Assembly: GCF_018283675.1 (NCBI RefSeq)
Contig: NZ_JAGVRK010000001.1
Coordinates: 3,038,001-3,102,000 of the forward strand
Length of the DNA: 64,000 bases
From: Metabacillus flavus
GTDB taxonomy: Bacteria; Bacillota; Bacilli; Bacillales; Bacillaceae
Direction: 5' to 3'
Each line of letters opens with the position of its first letter. Position 1 is the stretch's first letter. The notes beneath the pieces were generated by a model. The model was not told where the DNA came from, did not search any database, and worked only from the letters and a program-made list of their open reading frames with translations. The translations under genes and the position numbers were made by a program. This document shows, piece by piece, positions 19,436 through 31,538 of this stretch.

Positions 19436-21308
19436 TGTTGTTCTCCCTTCTCTTTTTAATTGCTCTCAGCAAGCTAAAACCAAATGGCGGGACCGTCATG
19501 CTGATGCTGTACGGCTGGCCATGAAGTTCCTCTTTTTCAGCTTTCAATTCTTTGATATTCACCTGACCGGAACCTCCGAAATGAACATCATCACTATTCA
19601 AAATCTCTACATATCTCGTGTCTGCCGGTACCCCGATTTTGTATCCGTGATACACATCGCTTCTGAAATTACAGACTGCAACAAGCACTTCCCCTTCTTT
19701 AGATCCTTTTCTCATGAAGGAATAAATACTTTGTTCCGCGTTGTCTGCATCAATCCATTCAAATCCTTCCGGAGAATGATCCAATTCATAAAGAGGCTTT
19801 TGCTTTTTATAAACATTCATTAGTTCTTTAAAATAAACCCTTGTATCACGGTGAAGCTCATAATCCTCCAGGAACCAATCGAGCTGCTCGAGATCTTTCC
19901 ATTCATCGAACTGGCCGAATTCAGACCCCATAAAAAGAAGTTTCTTCCCCGGATGAACCAGCATGTAGCCTAGCAGCAAGCGCAGCTGAGCAAACTTTTG
20001 CCAGTAATCACCAGGCATTTTATTTAGAAGTGACTTTTTCCCATGAACCACTTCATCATGAGAGAATGGAAGAATAAAATTTTCATTAAAAGCATACATG
20101 AGAGAAAAAGTCATCTTATGATGAATATGCTTGCGGTCATGCTGGTCCGTCTCCATATACTCCAGCACATCATTCATCCAGCCCATATTCCATTTATAAT
20201 TGAATCCCAGCCCTCCATCCGAAACAGGGCTAGTAACCAAAGGCCAATCAGTAGAGTCTTCAGCAATCATAAGTGTATGAGGATCATAGGCAAAAACTGT
20301 CTCATTCAGCTTTTTCAAAAAGTTTACAGCGTATGGATTTTCAAACGAATCACTATTTGGCCAATAAAGCATGTTAGCTACCGCATCTACGCGGAAACCA
20401 TCTATATGATATTTCTCCAGCCAAAACAGGGCATTCGAGATCAAAAAGCTATGTACTTCCGGTTTGCCCAAATCGAAATTGGCTGTACCCCAGACTACAT
20501 TTTCCCGATCATTGTAGTTTGTATATTCAAATACCGGCTCCCCGTCAAACATATATAGACCATGTGCGTCCTTGCAAAAATGTCCCGGAACCCAATCCAT
20601 GATCACTCCAAGGTCGTTTTGATGGCAGACATCGATAAACTCCATAAACTCCTTAGGTGTACCATATCGGCTTGTTGCAGAGAAATATCCTGTTCCCTGA
20701 TAGCCCCATGAGCGGTCATATGGATGTTCAATTACCGGCATGAGCTCAATATGGGTAAATCCATGATCGATTGCATAAGGTATTAACTCTTCGCTTAGTT
20801 CTTTATATGAATAAAGGCTTCCATCCTCTTTCTTCTTCCAGGAAGCTAAATTGACCTCATAAATAAAGACAGGCTTTTGATAAATATTTTTTGTTTTTTT
20901 CTTTCTTTGCCACTTTTGATCGTTCCATTTGTACCCTTCCAAATCGGCTACAATAGAAGCTGTATTAGGTTTAAGCTCTGAATAAAAAGCAAACGGGTCA
21001 GCTTTCAGCAGCCTGGAACCATTTTTGGCAATCAGTTCGTACTTATATACATCTCCTAGCTTCAAATCCGGAAAGAACCCAGTCCATATCCCTTCATTGC
21101 TTACTTTCTCAAGTACGTAATCCGTGCCCTTCCACTGGTTAAAATCACCAGCAATTCTTACCTGTTTTGCATGTGGTGCCCACACAGTGAATTGAACTCC
21201 GCTTACTCCATCAATAGTCTTAAAATGAGCGCCAAATTGTTCAAAGCTCTTAAACAGGCTTCCTTCATGAAACAAATGAACCTCAAAATCTGTAGGACTT
21301 GCAATCAT
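19380..21308 (-). CDS. glgB: 1,4-alpha-Glucan branching enzyme
   Basis: A 642-residue GH13 enzyme that forms alpha-1,6 branches in glycogen; first gene of glgBCDAP. An N-terminal CBM48 domain (about residues 20-110) precedes the barrel. Catalytic regions are [21 protein letters not shown] (nucleophile Asp), [10 protein letters not shown] (acid Glu) and [12 protein letters not shown]. The C-terminal 25 residues are basic and polar ([20 protein letters not shown] and on) and arise from the stretch overlapping glgC, so they are probably not conserved. The start ATG 21308 has GGGAGGG about ten bases upstream. Confidence 0.95.
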   Translation of the reverse strand: MIASPTDFEVHLFHEGSLFKSFEQFGAHFKTIDGVSGVQFTVWAPHAKQVRIAGDFNQWKGTDYVLEKVSNEGIWTGFFPDLKLGDVYKYELIAKNGSRLLKADPFAFYSELKPNTASIVADLEGYKWNDQKWQRKKKTKNIYQKPVFIYEVNLASWKKKEDGSLYSYKELSEELIPYAIDHGFTHIELMPVIEHPYDRSWGYQGTGYFSATSRYGTPKEFMEFIDVCHQNDLGVIMDWVPGHFCKDAHGLYMFDGEPVFEYTNYNDRENVVWGTANFDLGKPEVHSFLISNALFWLEKYHIDGFRVDAVANMLYWPNSDSFENPYAVNFLKKLNETVFAYDPHTLMIAEDSTDWPLVTSPVSDGGLGFNYKWNMGWMNDVLEYMETDQHDRKHIHHKMTFSLMYAFNENFILPFSHDEVVHGKKSLLNKMPGDYWQKFAQLRLLLGYMLVHPGKKLLFMGSEFGQFDEWKDLEQLDWFLEDYELHRDTRVYFKELMNVYKKQKPLYELDHSPEGFEWIDADNAEQSIYSFMRKGSKEGEVLVAVCNFRSDVYHGYKIGVPADTRYVEILNSDDVHFGGSGQVNIKELKAEKEELHGQPYSISMTVPPFGFSLLRAIKKRRENNNEKEMRSNASGRGERQPS

Positions 21309-21814
21309 TCAGCATAAACCCTCCCCGCATTTTAGAGTGTATCTCAATCTATATACCCCTTTTACTACTTTTTAATTCTCTACTTTGAAAAAAAAACCCT
21401 TTTGTGCAAACGCTTTTATAATTAGACATAATCTAACAAATATTTATTGAAGGCATATAAAAAGTTATTTTTATAAATAGAAATGAGAAAAGTATATAAA
21501 AAATAGAGGTAAACCCCCTGCTGCAAAGGGGTTCTTTTATAACGAACGAATAAAACCATTATTTCAAAAACATGTTTTAATAGAAAATTTGTCGTAATTA
21601 GTCGAATTTTAATTTTCAAAAAAGCTAAATTGAAGGAAAAAATAAAGGAATTACCAGGGTACAGAAAAGATTAATTTTCTATTTAATCCTATAAACTACA
21701 ATTAATGACCAATAAATTTTAAATAAAATGGAAAAGCTGTGTTCAAAAAAGGTTGCAGAATCCAGTGACATGGACTATATTTCTAAAAAGATGCCGCACA
21801 AGGAGGCCAATGAC
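21309..21814. other. AT-rich intergenic stretch upstream of glgB
   Basis: 506 bases between glgB (minus) and a GNAT gene (plus). It contains a cre-like site (21405-21418) and a hairpin AACCCC/GGGGTT (21512-21533). A minus-strand ORF (21422-21619) looks like composition noise. The first part must hold the glg promoter; I could not fix a sigma-A or sigma-E -35/-10 pair with confidence. Confidence 0.5.
21405..21418 (-). promoter_or_regulatory. Candidate cre (CcpA) site upstream of glgB
   Basis: TGCAAACGCTTTTA matches the consensus TGWAARCGYTWNCW at 12 of 14 positions. It lies about 100 bases upstream of the glgB start. This fits catabolite control of glycogen synthesis but needs testing. Confidence 0.5.
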
Positions 21815-22330
21815 TTGTTAAGTTTAATGAAACCGGATTTTACTCTTAAACATGCATATATGGAGTTTTATGAGGAATGGAAAAACTCAGAAGAAAAAAT
21901 CGTTCCATGGGTGGTAGCTGAAAACCCTGCTGACTTTGAAAAGTATCTGCACTATTTAAAGGAACAGGAGCAGGGGAAAAACATTCCTGAGAATTTTGTA
22001 CCCCACTCTACCTATTGGCTTCTTTTGGACAAGGATCGCATTGCAGGAGCGGTTAACATCAGGCATAGGCTGAATGAATACTTAAAAGAACGGGGAGGCC
22101 ACATTGGATACGGAATAAGACCTTCTGAGAGGCAAAAAGGATATGCCACAGCAATCCTGTCCCTGGCCCTGGCTGAAACAAAACGAATGGGGATTAAAGA
22201 AGTACTGGTTACGTGCGACAAAACCAATATCGCCTCAGAGAAGACGATTATAAAAAATGGAGGAAAATTCGATTCAGAGTTTACTGAAGAAAACGGGAAT
22301 GTTGTAAAGCGATTTTGGATAGCCGATTGA
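21815..22330 (+). CDS. GNAT family N-acetyltransferase
   Basis: A 171-residue acetyltransferase. The acetyl-CoA loop is RPSERQKGYATAIL (R/Q-x-x-G-x-A type), followed by the ALAETKRMGIKEVLVTCDKTNIASEKTIIKNGGK segment typical of this GNAT branch. I choose the TTG start at 21815 because a perfect AAGGAGG lies eight bases upstream and the resulting N-terminus fits the family; the frame is open further upstream to 21728 but without a ribosome binding site, and ATG 21827 would be 20 bases from it. Substrate is unknown. It runs toward the tRNA operon terminator. Confidence 0.82.
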   Translation: MLSLMKPDFTLKHAYMEFYEEWKNSEEKIVPWVVAENPADFEKYLHYLKEQEQGKNIPENFVPHSTYWLLLDKDRIAGAVNIRHRLNEYLKERGGHIGYGIRPSERQKGYATAILSLALAETKRMGIKEVLVTCDKTNIASEKTIIKNGGKFDSEFTEENGNVVKRFWIAD

Positions 22331-22385
22331 ACTGTCCTCGCTTAACAAGTATGGAGCACCGGTTTTATGCTTGAAAAGATAAAAC

Positions 22386-22410
22386 AAAAAAACGCTGCAT
22401 CTGCAGCGTT
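22386..22410 (-). terminator. Terminator of the rrn-trn operon
   Basis: AACGCTGC (22391-22398) and GCAGCGTT (22403-22410) form a perfect stem with a 4-base loop; on the minus strand the stem is followed by a T-rich tail. It lies just after tRNA-Glu, the last gene of the cluster. Confidence 0.93.
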
Positions 22411-22418
22411 TTTTACAA

Positions 22419-22490
22419 TGACCCGTACGGGATTCGAACCCGTGTTACCGCCGTGAAAGGGCGGTGTCTTAACCGCTTGACCAACGGGCC
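22419..22490 (-). tRNA. tRNA-Glu (TTC)
   Basis: 72-nt cloverleaf with anticodon TTC in CCTTTCACG, D-arm GTCAAGCGGTTAAGAC and T-arm GGGTTCGAATCCC. No encoded CCA. Last gene of the tRNA cluster. Confidence 0.96.
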
Positions 22491-22497
22491 GAATAGA

Positions 22498-22588
22498 TGG
22501 CGGAGAAGGAGGGATTTGAACCCTCGCGCCGCTTACGCGACCTACACCCTTAGCAGGGGCGCCTCTTCAGCCACTTGAGTACTTCCCC
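22498..22588 (-). tRNA. tRNA-Ser (GCT)
   Basis: 91 nt with encoded CCA. Anticodon GCT in CCTGCTAAG; a long variable arm (GTCGCGTAAGCGGC) marks it as a class II tRNA. Confidence 0.95.
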
Positions 22589-22652
22589 TTATACATAAAT
22601 AGATGATCTGTGAAAGTATTCTCACAAACCTGTTTAACACTTATAATGAAAA

Positions 22653-22727
22653 TGGCTCCGCAGGCAGGACTCGAACCTGCGACCGATCGGTTAACAGCCG
22701 ATAGCTCTACCACTGAGCTACTGCGGA
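22653..22727 (-). tRNA. tRNA-Asn (GTT)
   Basis: 75 nt with encoded CCA. Acceptor TCCGCAG/CTGCGGA and anticodon loop CTGTTAA. Confidence 0.96.
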
Positions 22728-22733
22728 ACAAAA

Positions 22734-22807
<74 letters not shown>

Positions 22808-22821
22808 ATATTCAATAGAAA

Positions 22822-22895
22822 TGGAGCGGGTGATGGGAATCGAACCCACTACATCAGCTTGGAAGGCTGAGGTTTTACCAGTAAACTACACCCGC
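22822..22895 (-). tRNA. tRNA-Gly (TCC)
   Basis: 74 nt with encoded CCA. Acceptor GCGGGTG/CACCCGC, anticodon loop CTTCCAA. Confidence 0.96.
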
Positions 22896-22901
22896 ATGAA
22901 A

Positions 22902-22978
22902 TGGGGCGACTGATGGGAATCGAACCCACGAATGTCGGAACCACAATCCGATGCGTTAACCACTTCGCCACAACCGCC
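22902..22978 (-). tRNA. tRNA-His (GTG)
   Basis: 77 nt with encoded CCA. Anticodon loop TTGTGGT; the extra 5' G pairs with C73, the histidine identity element. Confidence 0.95.
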
Positions 22979-22991
22979 ACTTCAATATAAA

Positions 22992-23067
22992 TGGTGGCTC
23001 GGGACGGAATCGAACCGCCGACACATGGATTTTCAGTCCATTGCTCTACCGACTGAGCTACCGAGCC
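22992..23067 (-). tRNA. tRNA-Phe (GAA)
   Basis: 76 nt with encoded CCA. Acceptor GGCTCGG/CCGAGCC, anticodon loop CTGAAAA. Confidence 0.96.
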
Positions 23068-23128
23068 ATTATAATTTTTTCGTCAGAAACTTTTGATTAA
23101 GTTATCTTATGTACCAAGAAAACATAAA

Positions 23129-23205
23129 TGGCGGTCCGGACGGGACTCGAACCCGCGACCTCCTGCGTGACAGGCAGGCATTCTAACCAACTGAACTACC
23201 GGACC
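23129..23205 (-). tRNA. tRNA-Asp (GTC)
   Basis: 77 nt with encoded CCA. Acceptor GGTCCGG/CCGGACC, anticodon loop CTGTCAC. Confidence 0.96.
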
Positions 23206-23209
23206 ATTT

Positions 23210-23286
<77 letters not shown>

Positions 23287-23400
23287 ATAATAAAAATTAT
23301 TAAGTTTAGCTGCGCTTATAACTAACCTAATTTCTGAACATTTCTCTTACTCAGTATTACTGTCATAGCGGAAATAATACCTGCTAAAGTAAAGAGTATA

Positions 23401-23493
23401 TGGAGGAGGAAGAGGGATTCGAACCCCCGCGGGGTTTGACCCCCCTGTCGGTTTTCAAGACCGATCCCTTCAGCCAGACTTGGGTATTCCTCC
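23401..23493 (-). tRNA. tRNA-Ser (TGA)
   Basis: 93 nt with encoded CCA, long variable arm, anticodon loop CTTGAAA. A 114-base AT-rich spacer (23287-23400) separates it from fMet; I see no clear feature in that spacer. Confidence 0.95.
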
Positions 23494-23506
23494 AAAGAAT
23501 AAGTGA

Positions 23507-23583
23507 TGGTGGACCTTGTAGGACTCGAACCTACGACCGGACGGTTATGAGCCGTCTGCTCTAACCAGCTGAGCTAAAGGTCC
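23507..23583 (-). tRNA. tRNA-Ile2 (CAT, probably lysidine-modified)
   Basis: 77 nt with encoded CCA and anticodon CAT. Body GGACCTTTAGCTCAGC... differs from the elongator Met next to it and resembles the B. subtilis Ile2 tRNA that TilS modifies to read AUA. The Ile2 identity is my inference from that likeness and the conserved gene order. Confidence 0.8.
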
Positions 23584-23587
23584 TATA

Positions 23588-23664
23588 TGGTAGCGGCGGA
23601 GGGGGTCGAACCCACGACCTCACGGGTATGAACCGTACGCTCTAGCCAGCTGAGCTACGCCGCC
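23588..23664 (-). tRNA. Elongator tRNA-Met (CAT)
   Basis: 77 nt with encoded CCA. Acceptor GGCGGCG/CGCCGCT (fully pairs over six positions), anticodon loop TTCATAC. Confidence 0.92.
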
Positions 23665-23685
23665 ATATAGTGATATATATAATAT

Positions 23686-23761
23686 TGGTGGAGCCTAGCG
23701 GGATCGAACCGCTGACCTCCTGCGTGCAAGGCAGGCGCTCTCCCAGCTGAGCTAAGGCCCC
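23686..23761 (-). tRNA. tRNA-Ala (TGC)
   Basis: 76 nt with encoded CCA. Anticodon loop CTTGCAC; the acceptor contains a G-T pair near the end, as is usual for alanine tRNAs. Confidence 0.95.
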
Positions 23762-23775
23762 ATTATTCAAGGAAA

Positions 23776-23852
23776 TGGTCGGGAAGACAGGATTCGAACC
23801 TGCGACCCCTTGGTCCCAAACCAAGTGCTCTACCAAGCTGAGCTACTTCCCG
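23776..23852 (-). tRNA. tRNA-Pro (TGG)
   Basis: 77 nt with encoded CCA. Acceptor CGGGAAG/CTTCCCG, anticodon loop TTTGGGA. Confidence 0.96.
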
Positions 23853-23855
23853 ATA

Positions 23856-23932
23856 TGGCGCGCCCGAGAGGACTCGAACCTCTAACCTTTTGATTCGTAG
23901 TCAAATGCTCTATCCAATTGAGCTACGGGCGC
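23856..23932 (-). tRNA. tRNA-Arg (ACG)
   Basis: 77 nt with encoded CCA. Acceptor GCGCCCG/CGGGCGC, anticodon loop CTACGAA; A34 is normally edited to inosine by TadA. Confidence 0.96.
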
Positions 23933-23947
23933 AAAATATTATAAGAG

Positions 23948-24033
23948 TGCCGAGGACCGGGATCGAACCGGTACGGTAGTCACCTACCGCAGGATTTTAA
24001 GTCCTGTGCGTCTGCCAATTCCGCCACCCCGGC
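23948..24033 (-). tRNA. tRNA-Leu (TAA)
   Basis: 86 nt, long variable arm, anticodon loop CTTAAAA. No encoded CCA: the discriminator A is followed by CTC. Confidence 0.95.
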
Positions 24034-24042
24034 GTTAAGGAT

Positions 24043-24117
24043 TGGAGCGGAAGACGGGATTCGAACCCGCGACCCCCACCTTGGCAAGGTGGTGTTCTAC
24101 CACTGAACTACTTCCGC
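24043..24117 (-). tRNA. tRNA-Gly (GCC)
   Basis: 75 nt with encoded CCA. Acceptor GCGGAAG/CTTCCGC, anticodon loop TTGCCAA. Confidence 0.96.
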
Positions 24118-24129
24118 AAAAAAAAGAAA

Positions 24130-24214
24130 TGGTGCGGGTGAAGGGAGTCGAACCCCCACGCCGTAAGGCGCTAGATCCTAAGTCTAGTGCGTCTGCCAAT
24201 TCCGCCACACCCGC
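24130..24214 (-). tRNA. tRNA-Leu (TAG)
   Basis: 85 nt with encoded CCA, long variable arm, anticodon loop CTTAGGA. Confidence 0.95.
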
Positions 24215-24232
24215 TTGTTATATAAATCGAAA

Positions 24233-24308
24233 TGGTGAGCCATGAAGGACTCGAACCTTCGACCCTCTGATTAAAAGTCAGATGCTCTACCGACTGAGCT
24301 AATGGCTC
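24233..24308 (-). tRNA. tRNA-Lys (TTT)
   Basis: 76 nt with encoded CCA. Acceptor GAGCCAT/ATGGCTC, anticodon loop CTTTTAA. Its first 26 nt are part of a 136-bp tandem duplication, so a second copy of that 5' end lies at 24419-24444. Confidence 0.96.
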
Positions 24309-24554
24309 TCTGTTTTGCCTACACTCTGAAGTTTGCAAGACGCCCAAATCTCAGAAAGCTTATTCAAGCAGCGGCTCCATTTGGGCGCTGATGTTTTGCT
24401 TTGAAGATTATTCGAACGTGCTCTACCGACTGAGCTAATGGCTCTCTGTTTTGCCTACACTCTGAAGTTTGCAAGACGCCCAAATCTCAGAAAGCTTATT
24501 CAAGCAGCGGCTCCATTTGGGCGCTGATGTTTTGCTTCGAAGATTATTCGAACG
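24283..24554. repeat. Tandem duplication of 136 bp including the 5' end of tRNA-Lys
   Basis: Copy 1 is 24283-24418 and copy 2 is 24419-24554. Apart from one difference I saw (T at 24401 versus C at 24537 in GCTTTGAAG / GCTTCGAAG) they are identical. Each unit contains 26 nt of the tRNA-Lys 5' half and an inverted repeat CGCCCAAAT / ATTTGGGCG (24341-24349 and 24379-24387 in copy 1). The operon is transcribed from the minus strand, so copy 2 is upstream of the intact tRNA-Lys. Confidence 0.93.
24419..24444 (-). pseudogene. tRNA-Lys 5' fragment created by tandem duplication
   Basis: The sequence reads as the first 26 nt of tRNA-Lys (acceptor 5' strand and D-arm) and then joins CACGTTCGAATAATC, a T-loop-like stretch, with no anticodon arm. 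It cannot form a working tRNA but might be recognised by RNase P as a partial substrate. Confidence 0.85.
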
Positions 24555-24568
24555 TGCTACCAAGAAAG

Positions 24569-24644
<76 letters not shown>

Positions 24645-24666
24645 ATTTGAATTTAGGTAAAATAAA

Positions 24667-24742
24667 TGGTGGAGGATGACGGGATCGAACCGCCGACCCT
24701 CTGCTTGTAAGGCAGATGCTCTCCCAGCTGAGCTAATCCTCC
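24667..24742 (-). tRNA. tRNA-Val (TAC)
   Basis: 76 nt with encoded CCA. Acceptor GGAGGAT/ATCCTCC, anticodon loop CTTACAA. First tRNA after the 5S gene. Confidence 0.96.
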
Positions 24743-24747
24743 ATATA

Positions 24748-25032
24748 GTTTCGGCTTGCGATGAGCGGCGCATTGCGTTGTCGTCTTCACTCACTCCCAT
24801 CCTCACGCACTTATGTGCGCTCCGGTGGTCGATCTTTCGACTCCTAGCACTGCTTGCTCCTCTCAACCCTCTTGCATTTACTTTGTTTGGTGAGGTTTCG
24901 GCTTGCGATGAGCGGCGCATTGCGTTGTCGTCTTCACTCACTCCCATCCTCACGCACTTATGTGCGCTCCGGTGGTCGATCTTTCGACTCCTAGCACTGC
25001 TTGCTCCTCTCAACCCTCTTGCATTTACTTTG
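24748..25032. repeat. Two tandem copies of a 138-bp structured spacer repeat
   Basis: Copies at 24748-24885 and 24895-25032, offset 147 bases, look identical. Each holds small hairpins such as GTCGA/TCGAC (around GGTCGATCTTTCGACT) and GCAC/GTGC. They fill the spacer between 5S rRNA and tRNA-Val. Minus-strand ORFs here (24600-25013) are artefacts of the repeat. I recall this spacer sequence from rRNA-tRNA junctions of other Bacillaceae, but cannot check it. Confidence 0.85.
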
Positions 25033-25091
25033 ATGAGTGGCTGTTTCGGTTTATGATCCGAATCGAATCATGCATTTATAATAAAATATAT

Positions 25092-25207
<116 letters not shown>

Positions 25208-25339
25208 CATATTCCATAAAAAAGCGGCAAGATTTATTATACTATGATTCCAGAAGAAATCAAGATATTTTTAATCTTTTTTTGCTCTTTCAAAACTAGA
25301 TAACGATTGCTGCACGAGTAAAGCAGCCTTACTTGAATA

Positions 25340-28266
<2,927 letters not shown>

Positions 28267-28504
28267 TGATAACGGAAGTTATCTTCGTTAGAGCTGAAAA
28301 CAGATGTCTTCAGACTTGATGTTCTCTTCATACGCAAGCGCAGAAGAAAATCGTAAGGTTACTTGCTTACTCGTGTGAATGTTTGACATTCATATCGTTA
28401 TCTAGTTTTCAAAGAACAAGTTTATAGAGAGAATGATCTCTCAAAACTAAACAAAATCGAAGTGCGTCCGTTAATTGTGCACCGCATGGGTGCTGATAAT
28501 TCTT

Positions 28505-30047
<1,543 letters not shown>

Positions 30048-30105
30048 AAGTAGTTTGACTAGCTCTTGTTTGTTGCTCTTGAATTAACGTTGGCACTTCG
30101 ATTTG

Positions 30106-30124
30106 TTTAGTTTTCAAAGATCAT
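30106..30124 (-). promoter_or_regulatory. rRNA antitermination boxA-like element
   Basis: TGATCTTTGAAAACTAAAC on the minus strand resembles the boxA core TGCTCTTTGAAAA. It lies between the rrn promoters and 16S. A neighbouring inverted repeat AACCGCT/AGCGGCT (30132-30149) may form the leader hairpin. Confidence 0.65.
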
Positions 30125-30155
30125 TTTTTGTAACCGCTTCGTTAGCGGCTTTAAT

Positions 30156-30184
30156 AATATATCACGCTGTTAGACAAGAGTCAA
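30156..30184 (-). promoter_or_regulatory. rrn promoter P2
   Basis: TTGACT (30184-30179), 17-base spacer, TATATT (30161-30156) on the minus strand. Confidence 0.85.
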
Positions 30185-30242
30185 CATCTTTTTCAACAAT
30201 GTTTTCTAGAGGAAAATTCTTCTGTTTTCAGCGACGAATATT

Positions 30243-30271
30243 AATATATCACAATACTTCTAAAAGTACAA
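30243..30271 (-). promoter_or_regulatory. rrn promoter P1
   Basis: TTGTAC (30271-30266), 17-base spacer, TATATT (30248-30243) on the minus strand. The pair of tandem promoters is typical of rRNA operons. P1 is only about 10 bases from the ogt-like gene's stop codon. Confidence 0.75.
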
Positions 30272-30279
30272 TCTATTTC

Positions 30280-30597
30280 TCACATTTCCTCATGAATATG
30301 ATGCTGAAATTTCTGAAGCGATATTTTATTCCCTGTTTCGATTTCAACTCCTTCTATAGATAAAGCTTTTTTCTGCTGTTCAAGAACATCCTGGTCTTTA
30401 ATGGATAGTTCTCCTTTGGAACTGATCACTCTATGCCAAGGCAGACTATATTTCCTGCTCATCGTATGAAGAACTCTTACAACCTGTCTTGCTCCTCTCG
30501 GACTTCCGGCTGCAAATGCAATTTGTCCATAAGTCATAACCCGGCCCTCCGGAATGCTTTTTATTATTTGAATAGCCTTTTCCGTAAATGGTTTCAT
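30280..30597 (-). CDS. Alkyltransferase-like (ATL) DNA repair protein
   Basis: A 105-residue protein with the C-terminal DNA-binding domain of O6-alkylguanine-DNA methyltransferases: GRVMTYGQIAFAAGSPRGARQVVRVLH followed by LPWHRVISSKG. The active-site motif PCHR is replaced by PWHR (Trp54), which is the defining change of ATL proteins. These bind O6-alkylguanine without transferring the alkyl group and hand it to nucleotide excision repair. The Arg finger (SPRGARQV) is kept. Start ATG 30597 is preceded by GAAGGAGGG. It is convergent with nothing; it reads toward the rrn promoter. Confidence 0.9.
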   Translation of the reverse strand: MKPFTEKAIQIIKSIPEGRVMTYGQIAFAAGSPRGARQVVRVLHTMSRKYSLPWHRVISSKGELSIKDQDVLEQQKKALSIEGVEIETGNKISLQKFQHHIHEEM

Positions 30598-30689
30598 TCT
30601 CCCCCTCCTTCAGATTAATTGGAATCAAATCAATATTACCAAATAAGCGTCCCTTAAATGTCATGCTTCTATAAAAATTAAAATTGTTA

Positions 30690-30718
30690 TTGTCGAAATT
30701 TGTGACATAGTGTATAGT
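30690..30718 (+). promoter_or_regulatory. Promoter of thiT
   Basis: TTGTCG (30690-30695), 17 bases, TATAGT (30713-30718), 28 bases before the riboswitch. Confidence 0.7.
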
Positions 30719-30745
30719 AAAAATAATTAAATAATTCGGTATACG

Positions 30746-30831
30746 ACCACTAGGGGAGCCTCCAGCTGAGAATGAACAATATGTTCTAAACCCTTTGAAC
30801 CTGTTAGTTAATGCTTGCGTAGGGATGTGGC
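30746..30831 (+). promoter_or_regulatory. TPP riboswitch (THI element)
   Basis: Contains the conserved TPP aptamer pieces in order: ACTAGGGGAGCC, CTGAGA, ACCCTTTGAACCTG, TTAATGC, and GCGTAGGGA closing with TGTGG. It lies in the leader of thiT. Confidence 0.95.
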
Positions 30832-30856
30832 TTGATCGTTTAACTTCGTGATTAAA

Positions 30857-30900
30857 GCAGTGCGTGGAAGCAAGAGCATTCTCCGCATTGCTTTTTTATT
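30857..30900 (+). terminator. Riboswitch expression-platform terminator
   Basis: GCAGTGCG (30857-30864) and CGCATTGC (30884-30891) form a stem followed by TTTTTTATTTT, between the TPP aptamer and thiT. This suggests premature termination when TPP is bound. Confidence 0.85.
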
Positions 30901-30936
30901 TTCTCCTTTTGGTCGATGCCTGTAAAAGGAGCCTAT

Positions 30937-31524
30937 ATGAAAAACCAAAAACTGCTATTCTTATCCGAAACAGCAATTTTAACTGCTCTGGCACTGTTGC
31001 TGGACATGCTTTCAAGTTTTTTCATCAAGATGCCTCAAGGCGGGTCACTGTCATTTGGAATGATTCCAATATTTATTATGTCCTTCAGGTGGGGTCTTAA
31101 AGGCGGATTGCTCACAGGCCTTCTGACCGGAATTCTCCAGCCAATTTTGGGACCTGCTTTTATCGTACATCCTGCCCAGGCTATTTTGGACTATCCGCTG
31201 CCTTTCATGCTTGCTGGTACGAGCGGCTTGTTTGCAGGATGGGTACACTCTGCATTGAAGCAAAATAAATGGAGCAGCCTGGCCGCTGTTATGGCGGCAA
31301 CCTTGCTTGGTTCAGCTCTTCGGCTTGCTTCACACGTTTTATCCGGAATCGTCTTTTTTGGCTCGTACGCACCTAAGGGCACTCCCGTTTTCATTTACTC
31401 ACTTGTGTACAATGCAACCTGGATGATCCCTACTTGGATAGTCGCTGCCCTTGCTATCTGGCTAGTCATTATGAATTCACCCGTGCTAATTAAAAGCAAT
31501 GCAAAAAAAACCGCAAGCCATTGA
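30937..31524 (+). CDS. thiT: Thiamine ECF transporter S-component
   Basis: A 195-residue membrane protein with about six helices, the substrate-binding subunit of an energy-coupling-factor importer for thiamine. It works with EcfA/EcfA'/EcfT encoded elsewhere. The alanine-rich first helix and GMIPIFIMSFRWGLKGGLLTG and YNATWMIPTW stretches fit the ThiT family. The TPP riboswitch in its leader confirms the substrate. I start at ATG 30937 with AAAAGGAG upstream; the frame is open to 30916 (ATG with no ribosome binding site). Confidence 0.95.
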   Translation: MKNQKLLFLSETAILTALALLLDMLSSFFIKMPQGGSLSFGMIPIFIMSFRWGLKGGLLTGLLTGILQPILGPAFIVHPAQAILDYPLPFMLAGTSGLFAGWVHSALKQNKWSSLAAVMAATLLGSALRLASHVLSGIVFFGSYAPKGTPVFIYSLVYNATWMIPTWIVAALAIWLVIMNSPVLIKSNAKKTASH

Positions 31525-31538
31525 GGCTTACGGTTTTT
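31505..31538. terminator. Bidirectional terminator between thiT and the sortase gene
   Basis: AACCG-AAGCC and GGCTT-CGGTT halves form the stem with A/T runs on both sides; it contains the thiT stop codon. Confidence 0.85.

Noticed and set aside
21422-21619. Minus-strand ORF of 65 aa upstream of glgB
   Set aside because: It is extremely AT-rich, without a ribosome binding site or a recognisable sequence, and overlaps a candidate promoter and hairpin region.
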